A stretch of DNA of 64,000 nt from Chrysopilus asiliformis (taxonomy: Eukaryota; Arthropoda; Insecta; Diptera; Rhagionidae): assembly GCA_964034945.1 (NCBI GenBank), contig OZ035960.1:21687487-21751486 (forward strand), read 5' to 3'. Below, piece by piece: positions 57,013 through 64,000 of the stretch. Under the pieces are notes generated by a model, which did no database searches, had not been told where the DNA came from, and saw nothing but the letters and a program-made list of their open reading frames with translations. Both the position numbers and the translations under genes were made by a program. Every line of letters starts with the position of its first letter. Positions within the stretch are counted from its first letter, which is position 1.

Positions 57013-57734
57013 TGATGAGGGGCTATTCTATCCGTACTTGATTTCTTCGGCAACATTACTTTTTACGTGGATATTATTCTATAATTTCAGCAAATTAAAA
57101 AAAATCATAAAAATTCTTGTTTTTGTTATTACAGTGGCACCTTTACATAACGAAATAATTTCCGAATATTACGTCTAGATTTGTTCAACTCTGCTCTCCG
57201 TAAACGAATTTTTCAAATAAACCAAAATGACTGAGGAATCATTTTTCTATTTGGACAAGTTAATAAAAAATTATGAGAAATATCCAAAACGAACTCAAAA
57301 AGCAGGAACATTTGTCAACTTTTTGTTAATTTAAAAAAAAAACCTAATTGGAGGTCTCAATAGCCCGCCCTAAATCGAACATCAATAAATTAAATCAGAG
57401 ATCGATTAAAATTGATATTATTTGTCTTGATTTTCAAAACAAAAAATTAATTCTGTTTCAAGTTTGATTTTTTGTTGTGCTATGAAATATAAAAAACTGT
57501 TTGTTTTTGTTTGAATGGATATTCTTTTTGATTTATTCGAAATTTGCCAAAAACCTGTTTTTCGTTATCCTAGCGATTTCAATATATGAGTGGTCTAATT
57601 TCAAAATTCACATTTTTAACTTTTGGCCAAAACTCATATTATCCTACATTTAAACCTAAAAAAACACTACTTGCTAAAACGTTATTTCTTTTTCTTTACT
57701 CAGAAGTCTTCATACTCTCCAATACAAACAATTA
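57013..57734. other. No gene recognised
   Basis: AT-rich, no exon-like frame. Confidence 0.45.
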
Positions 57735-58149
57735 CAGTGTGACCTCGGTAAACGCAACCCTCGAAGAACGCAACTCCTCGGTTAACGCGACACCTAAAAT
57801 TTTACACTGTTGACTCAATAAACGCAACTTCCAAATAAGGTTGACTCGATTAACGCAACTTTTTTATAATCTGATACTGTTTCGGCCAAAAAAAGATAAA
57901 AAATAGTTACAGGAAATTTTTTATTGACTTTATTCACTGTTCCTTGTTTTTGTTTATTAAAGAATGGCTGTTACAAAACAAATCTGTTACAACAAAAAAA
58001 CACAAGAAAACTAAAATTGGCAGGCAATCGTACAATTTGTGTATGGCGAGATTATAAACTCTCAAAGTGGAATTTTTGAATTGGATCATAATATTCCAGA
58101 ACTTTGATGTATGAAAAACTTGGTGTAAATACTTTTGCAGTATGTACTA

Positions 58150-58859
58150 CCCTAGTAGATCGTTCATGATGAACTCATCATCGCGAAGTGATGATACTCA
58201 TGATGAGTTTTGTTCTAGGCCTGGGAAATATACTCATCATTACTGCTCACTTATATACTCATTTGTAGCAATGAGTCTTTCGATTAGCTCTGCATGAGTC
58301 TATCGATGAGTATCATGGCGCCGTGATGCTCATGGGTGAACTCATTGGTAGCCGAATTGGCTACCTCATCAGTAAGCGTATTGATGAACTCATGAATACC
58401 AGAATTGATGAACTCATGAATACCAGAATTGATGAATTCATTATTTTGATGAATTCACCAGAATTGAAACCTAAAATGGAAGAACTCAAGCATACTAAAA
58501 TTGATGAACTCATATTATTTGAACCTTCTGTCTTCAATTGCACTTTAACTTAGAATGAAAATAAATAATCGTTTTCAAGCATTTCAGTTCCAGAGTTAAC
58601 GGTAATATCGAACGAATTTCGGAAACAAATGAAGTGGGTTACGAATCGATGCCGAACGCATCGCCTCGTGGCCATTACATGAGCACTCATCGAAGGCTCA
58701 TCAGTAGTCAAATTCAAAGCGCTTTAAAGTTTTTTTTAACAATTAATTCTGTATATACCCACACCAACTCATTTTCGCTAAACACAACTGAAAAACCATG
58801 TTATTGTGTACGTTTTTCCTTTGATAGTGTAGAGTACTGATGAGCAAAATCTACTAGGG
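58150..58859. mobile_element. TA-flanked element with CCCTAGTAGAT ends and GATGAACTCATG repeats
   Basis: TA at 58148-58149 and 58860-58861; ends CCCTAGTAGATCG and, reversed, CCCTAGTAGATTTTG. Most of the interior is built from ATGATGAGT/ACTCATCAT-like motifs on both strands. Non-coding. Confidence 0.8.
58380..58440 (+). repeat. 24-bp tandem repeat
   Basis: Unit close to GATGAACTCATGAATACCAG plus AATT, about 2.5 copies; it makes the peptide repeat RIDELMNT in one frame. Confidence 0.85.
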
Positions 58860-59067
58860 TATTTATTTGGTATTGTAAATAATTTTGCAGCGTAAAAACT
58901 ACGCTACAAATGGTAGAGATTTTATCCTATTTTTGGAGCTGTTATATTGTTTAAGAACTTATGTTTCCCTTTTTGACAGATAATGTTGTGACTCGGTTAA
59001 CGCAACTGACTCGGTTATTGCAACAGGCTCTGTCTACTATAATTGCGATTACCGAGGTCACACTGTA

Positions 59068-60347
59068 ATTAAAAAAAAAAATTTTTTAAATTTCATTTTT
59101 ATGAGTTTTTTCAAAAGTAGTTGCAAAAAGTGGACAATGTGAGTTTTGCCATTAGAGCACTCTTATATTTTGGTTCTACTATACTATTTTTCTTTTAGAG
59201 ATCACTTGCAACAAATCCCATATTTTTAGAATTTTTTTAATTCTTTATTTTTAAAATGATAGCGCGGTAGGTCTGTGGCGGAAAAACCCTGACCAGTGGA
59301 TAAGGCGAGTTTTGGAGACTAATATTAGCGTGAAATACTTTATGGACAGCCATCTTTAATAGACAAAAATGTTGTGCGTCTTTAAAACTTTGGAGACCCT
59401 ATCAGTTCTTCTTGGCTGCTTATATGATTTGATGCATATAGAAACTTAACTGAACATGATGGAAAATGATAGGGATTGATTCATAAATGACCACAAAATT
59501 ATATATTTTAAAAATAATATATTTAAAATTAATAATAATAATAATGATACACCTTAAAGATATATAGACATGATAATAGGTTAAATAATTTCAAAGGCAG
59601 AATGAATAACGAATGTGTTTTTTTGTGTGTGCGATCTTTAGTGCCACCAATTAAGAAAAAAAAGCTTTTTAATCTAAAAATGTCGCCTTCACGGTTTGGC
59701 GATGAACTGATTGTGACAAAAGCAAACAAAAATTTTAATAATGGCGTTGTTAATGATTGTGGTGATGATCAGTTTTGTAAATTGCAAATTTTATTACCTT
59801 TAACCAAAAACTTATCGAGAAATTCGGAAATATACAATTTATGATTTTACCTTAAAAGTTTTAAATGAGTTTTATTAATAATTAAATCCATTTAAAAAAA
59901 CTGTAATTAACAATGAATCAATCATGCTACCAAAACCAATTAATTTTAAAAGAAAATGAAATGAGTATTTGTTATTACGAAACAAATTAACATTTGCGAA
60001 AAACGAGTTTCAATACACAATTTTGATTGCTGTTTTTCTCCTTTTGACTGGTTTTCATTTTTGATTTTAAAAATTGTACAAATTTAACTATATTTCGAAT
60101 TATCAAAAAAAAAAAAAAATGTTGCAATAAAAAAAACATTTTAAATAAAACTGCGATATCTGAAGGCAAAAAATAAATGAAAAAAGAAAAATTAAAGAAC
60201 AAAAAAAAACATTTTTGTAAAAGTTAAGTTCCATTGTTTTTTTTTATTGTATTAAACATAACTTACCATAAAAATTTTTTTTTTCAATTTTTTTTCTTTA
60301 ATTTTTAAATTTATTTTAATCATATTTTATGTATAAAGAATTTTGTT
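59068..60347 (-). other. Probable 3' untranslated region of the importin beta gene and flank
   Basis: AT-rich, no exon. On the minus strand an AATAAA is at 60243-60248, about 100 bp after the stop codon, a reasonable poly-A signal. Confidence 0.5.
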
Positions 60348-61676
60348 TTATTCAATTTGCCTGGACTCGTCGCGTAATTTCTTAATTTCTTTTGTTGCCC
60401 AATTGGATAAGGTTCGTGTACGGGTAACTCGTGATTTCTTTCCCTCGATTAGCAAATGATTAATGGACACATCATCGAGCAGTGGTAGAAGTTTTGGTCC
60501 GAATGCCGAGCATAGATCACCGATAAGACCAGCTGTTATTGTTATTATTGAGTCAGATATATCTCCGTCTTGCGAAATTGATTTTATAAAATTAATAATG
60601 TGGACAACATGCTGTTCCATGAGGAATACATCGGGATTTGGTTCGCGTTCGACACCCTTTAAGCCTTGAATTATGCCCGTATAAGCTTCCAAAACACTCT
60701 CCCGCAACTCATTTAGATACTCGACCATATCGAAATCATTCCGATCGACTTGAACTTGCGATGCATGCAGCAACATCTGTAGCACAACGGGAAGATATTT
60801 CGTGAATGCCGAACCGATACTTAATGCCATATCACCGAATGCGGATAGAATTTGCGGCTTGACAGTGCGATGTAGGCTCGGATTGCCCAAATTGTCGAGG
60901 AGCACAGACATGATCTCATCACAGTACGGTAGAATCTTAACTTTTAAGCCTCTGCAAATGTCACCGGTGAGGCCGACAGCTGCACAGCACACCTGATATT
61001 CCTGGTGGTTCTTCAGGCCCATGTACAGATATGGCTTGAATGCATCCATGTATTTAATGAATTGTTCACCGAGCAAATCGACCAATGTCGAGACGGCAAT
61101 GAGGGCGTCCTCTTGCACGCCACCCACTTTGCCTGAACTCGAACTGAACATGGTCAGAAGTGCGGTCATGATCGCATCGGAGATTTTCGGGGCATCAAGC
61201 GGTTCAACTTTCCGTAATACGGACTGCAATGTGGCGCAAAGCAATGACTGTAAATCGTTGAACTGATGGCGATCATTGTGATTCGCCAGATGATTCTCCA
61301 TTTGGAGCACCTGATTTAATCTCTCGAGGATAACCATCGTCGTCTTTTGGACGACAACATAGCAATCGTTGGGTGAATTCTTAATCATATCCATAAGGGC
61401 CTCATAGGCCGCTGCACGGAGATTCGCCTGGGAGCCGTCGGGTCGGTCTGTTGTCTCTAACAGTTGTGCTATGATATACTCGAAATACTGTGATAAGCAA
61501 TATGTGTCGGGTGTTTTGCCATCTGACGATTCGGCCGCTTCGTAAGCCGCCTCCGACAGACCAATAAACGCCCAGCAAACGTTGGCTGCCACTCTTGGTT
61601 CGGCTTTCAGTCCTTTCAGGAGACTCTCCAGCAATGGACTTAAGTATCTGTTGTTGATGGCAGCTTCTGGTATTAT
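60348..61676 (-). CDS. Importin beta last exon
   Basis: 443 codons with stop: [20 protein letters not shown] ... [11 protein letters not shown]. Acceptor ATTTTTAG. This is the C-terminal half of the HEAT solenoid. Confidence 0.95.
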   Translation of the reverse strand: MIPEAAINNRYLSPLLESLLKGLKAEPRVAANVCWAFIGLSEAAYEAAESSDGKTPDTYCLSQYFEYIIAQLLETTDRPDGSQANLRAAAYEALMDMIKNSPNDCYVVVQKTTMVILERLNQVLQMENHLANHNDRHQFNDLQSLLCATLQSVLRKVEPLDAPKISDAIMTALLTMFSSSSGKVGGVQEDALIAVSTLVDLLGEQFIKYMDAFKPYLYMGLKNHQEYQVCCAAVGLTGDICRGLKVKILPYCDEIMSVLLDNLGNPSLHRTVKPQILSAFGDMALSIGSAFTKYLPVVLQMLLHASQVQVDRNDFDMVEYLNELRESVLEAYTGIIQGLKGVEREPNPDVFLMEQHVVHIINFIKSISQDGDISDSIITITAGLIGDLCSAFGPKLLPLLDDVSINHLLIEGKKSRVTRTRTLSNWATKEIKKLRDESRQIE

Positions 61677-62595
61677 CTAAAAATGTAATTTGATAGAATA
61701 TTAACATTAATGTTGGTTTTTTTTTTCTTAAAATATTTCCCACTTACATCACAAATTCTGCCAAATGTCCACGCTGCTGTATCCCTAACAATGACACTGG
61801 AATCATACATGAGCTGAATTAATGTGGGCATCGCCTGCTCGACCAATGGCTTCAATGTTGTATTGTCGAGCCCGCCCAAAATTGACCCGAATACCATGAC
61901 CGCAGCATCTCGATACCGCCAATTTGTCGATTTGATGTTGACCTCGATGAATGGGAATACGTAGGGAACAATCTCGTCCTCGCAGCATGTTGCCAGCAAC
62001 ATTAGGCAAACACTGGCCGCCTTCGATGGATTCCAATTGTCGTCATCGTCCAATTCCTCTTGCTTGGTCAGCTTTTCCATTAGCACGGGGACAAGATATT
62101 GTAGGGCGCCTCGTGCGTAGTGTTTTGAGGTTCTCGTAGGTGGGCGGCCAGCCTCCGACGCCTCCTGGTTCTCAATCGATAGATCGACCTCTTCGTCGCT
62201 CACGTTTGACCAGAACTCGATACCCTGCAGAGCAATCTGATCGTTGTCTGACTTCATGGCCTCGAGAGTGATGGGGAAGAGGGCCTGCGCCATATATGGC
62301 TCCATGTGTTGATAGTACAGAGAGAGGATCTTCACCAGACATTGCAACGCAGCGACACAGATCTGAGTGTCGGCGCTTTGAGTCGCTTCGCATACCACTT
62401 CCATTATGTAGTTTCGTTCCGTCTCCTTCTCAAAGTTGGCCTTTGTAAATTCGAGGGAGTTGAGAAGGGCTGTCGTCGCTGCTAGACGGACATGATTACT
62501 TGGCTCCTGTTTACGCATTCCATGGATAATAGCTGTCAATATTTGATTCGATTGATGTTCTAAAACGCCTGCACCAATATCCTGGCAAATGTAAC
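60348..62595 (-). CDS. Importin subunit beta-1 (karyopherin beta), 3' two exons
   Basis: Carries importin-alpha-bound and other cargo through nuclear pores and releases it on Ran-GTP binding. Exons 61748-62595 and 60348-61676, joined in phase 0 over a 71-bp intron; 724 residues, against about 880 for the family. HEAT-repeat solenoid throughout. Landmarks: GYICQDI at the start, [20 protein letters not shown], the acidic loop [12 protein letters not shown] that contacts the importin-alpha [39 protein letters not shown]-type segment [14 protein letters not shown]-terminus [16 protein letters not shown]. About 135 N-terminal residues (Ran-binding CRIME region) are upstream: the acceptor TCGTTAG at 62596-62602 opens an intron that continues beyond the window or past 63 kb. 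Fly orthologue: Ketel. Confidence 0.97.
61748..62595 (-). CDS. Importin beta penultimate visible exon
   Basis: 282 codons after a split glycine codon: [20 protein letters not shown] ... WTFGRICD. Donor GAT|GTAAGT. It holds the HEAT 4-9 region with the acidic loop. Confidence 0.95.
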
Positions 62596-63114
62596 CTAAC
62601 GATGGTAAATTAGAATGAGTTTAATTTGTGGAAAGATTCGAAACGTTAAAATAAAACATGACTTTTACAGGTAAAATTACATCTAGATATCTTTCAAGAG
62701 TATACGGAAAATCTAAATATTTTTTTTTATCAAATTCTTGAAAGTAAAGTTCAAGTAGGAGAGATATCGCATTATGAGTAGAAAACTCAAGAAACTAAGA
62801 ATATTGCAAGTCTTATCTGTATTATTGGGAAGATTGTTAATGACATTGCAGTGGATAGGTCTGATTTTTTTTATCACAAAATTTTTACAAACAATTCTAG
62901 TAAACTCTAGTTTTAATCGAAATTAAATGATGGGAATCTTACAGTTCTTTGAAAGACAAATCATTAACTAGATGTTATATTCCGCAAAATCAAATAAGTT
63001 TTACATTCTTGGTTCCAAAATCGGTGATTTTCAATCTCTTGTTAAAATTTCAAAATTAGAGAATACAAAGAACAAAGTAACAAAATGTGATTAAAAAGAG
63101 ATATTTATTTAAAA
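62596..63114 (-). other. Intron of importin beta, nothing recognised
   Basis: AT-rich, without an exon frame that could precede GYICQDI. Confidence 0.6.
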
Positions 63115-63350
63115 CTAGTTTGCATACCCGTCGTTGCCGGGTTAAGCTTTTTGTCTAAGTTTTAGAATACGAAGAAAACCGGAAAGAACTTAAAAACTTT
63201 TTAATTGGTCTATGTTGGGGCTGGACCCCCGACGAACATCTATGCCAAATTTCAGGCCAATCGGTTCAGTAGTTTCCCCGCGAAAGAGTGACATAGCGCA
63301 AAAACTAAGTTTCGAAATCACTTTACCCCCTCCCTTTACTCCCCAATTGC
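63115..63350 (-). mobile_element. Non-autonomous Helitron, copy 7, 5' truncated
   Basis: CTAG at 63115-63118 preceded by A, then the complete hairpin and TTTTGTCTAAGTTTTAGAAT block as in copies 1 and 3; it ends after one module at CTTTACTCCCC, where family C begins. Confidence 0.85.
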
Positions 63351-63905
63351 AACAATCTTTTTAAATAAAATATCTCAATAACGGCAAAAGACAAAATTGT
63401 GGCAAAAATGATTCTATTCAGTTTATCTTATATACTGAACCATCCAAACCCTGTTTTTTGAGATAATAGCAAAAAACAGATTTTTTTTTAAATAACGGTA
63501 TATCTCGATATCGATTTGAGTATCGAGTTCTAGAAAACGACAGAAGTGTAGGAGATTTTACTGTGTTCAACTTTTGTCATACATAAGACTGGAAAATGCG
63601 TAGTTTCGGAGTAAAAAGCAAAAAACCAAATTGCTATTTTTTAAAAGCCGCCATTTTGGTTACTTCCGACTATCGGATTTCCAATAAAGGTTTATAGGAT
63701 CGTCTCATTTCAGGACTAGACATACCTGTAAAATTTCATAACTCTAGCTCTGGTAGTTTTTGAGAAATATTGTACACAGACTGACAGACAGAAAGACATT
63801 TTTGTTATAACGCTCCAAACGACTCAGGAGTGATCGGGAAATGTTTTTAATTAAAAGGTCGAAATTTTTCATGAATACAATACTTTATTATACTCCGAAT
63901 AAGGA
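63351..63905 (+). repeat. Family C repeat, copy 2
   Basis: Collinear with 1840-2450, including CCGCCATTTTGG, GACTGACAGACAG and ACAATACTTTATTATACTCC. It lies in the 5' part or upstream of the importin beta gene. Confidence 0.75.
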
Positions 63906-64000
63906 AGTAATTTATTTCATAAACCCTTAATTTTTATGTGAAGTGATTTCGGTTAACGAACATTCAAAATCGAATTAACTTGAAAAAAGGGTAATATTGT

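Larger units (their letters stand above)
57735..59065. mobile_element. pogo/Tigger-like element with CAGTGTGACCTCGG ends, split
   Basis: TA at 57733-57734 and 59066-59067; ends CAGTGTGACCTCGGTAAACG and, reversed, CAGTGTGACCTCGGTAATCG. Left subterminal part repeats TTAACGCAAC/AAACGCAAC several times. No transposase. 1331 bp including the nested element. Confidence 0.85.

Noticed and set aside
60463..61266. Plus-strand frames opposite importin beta
   Set aside because: Antisense shadows of a conserved exon.

Overview
The window is AT-rich animal nuclear DNA with short introns (51-70 bp) beside multi-kilobase ones, and it is saturated with small DNA transposons. The three host genes have clear insect counterparts: a Spaetzle-family neurotrophin/Toll ligand, the insect KIF26/VAB-8-type kinesin, and importin beta (Ketel). 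I read it as an insect, most likely a dipteran; the sequence does not let me name the species.

Layout. 1-22450: no host exon recognised; interspersed repeats, several nested inside each other; probably upstream sequence or 5' introns of the spaetzle gene. 22451-31746 (+): five 3' exons of a spz5-like gene with an 8.2 kb intron holding several MITEs and a deleted mariner. 34808-42873 (-): twelve exons of a KIF26-type kinesin, with phases that agree at every junction; its 3.7 kb intron contains a transposon stack with a 10-unit Helitron-derived tandem array. 42.9-60.3 kb: no host exon recognised; transposons, including a four-level nest at 54993-57012. 60348-62595 (-): two 3' exons of importin beta, with about 135 N-terminal codons lying outside the window. 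63115-64000: repeats again.

Mobile DNA. Seven copies of one non-autonomous Helitron were identified by a 3' hairpin followed by CTAG and by A|T insertion sites. Elements with TTAA targets (piggyBac-like), 8-bp duplications (hAT-like), a 3-bp TTA duplication (PIF/Harbinger) and TA duplications (mariner, pogo/Tigger, and a group with CACT...GAAAAATG-like ends) are also present, several with target duplications readable to the base. Only one element-borne gene looks intact: a predicted two-exon gene of about 197 codons at 15768-16412, inside a TA-flanked element that is itself nested in two successive TTAA elements. All recognisable transposase genes are broken.

The three host genes are not an operon or pathway: extracellular Toll/Trk-like signalling, microtubule-linked guidance, and nuclear import. 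No tRNA, rRNA or CRISPR array was recognised.
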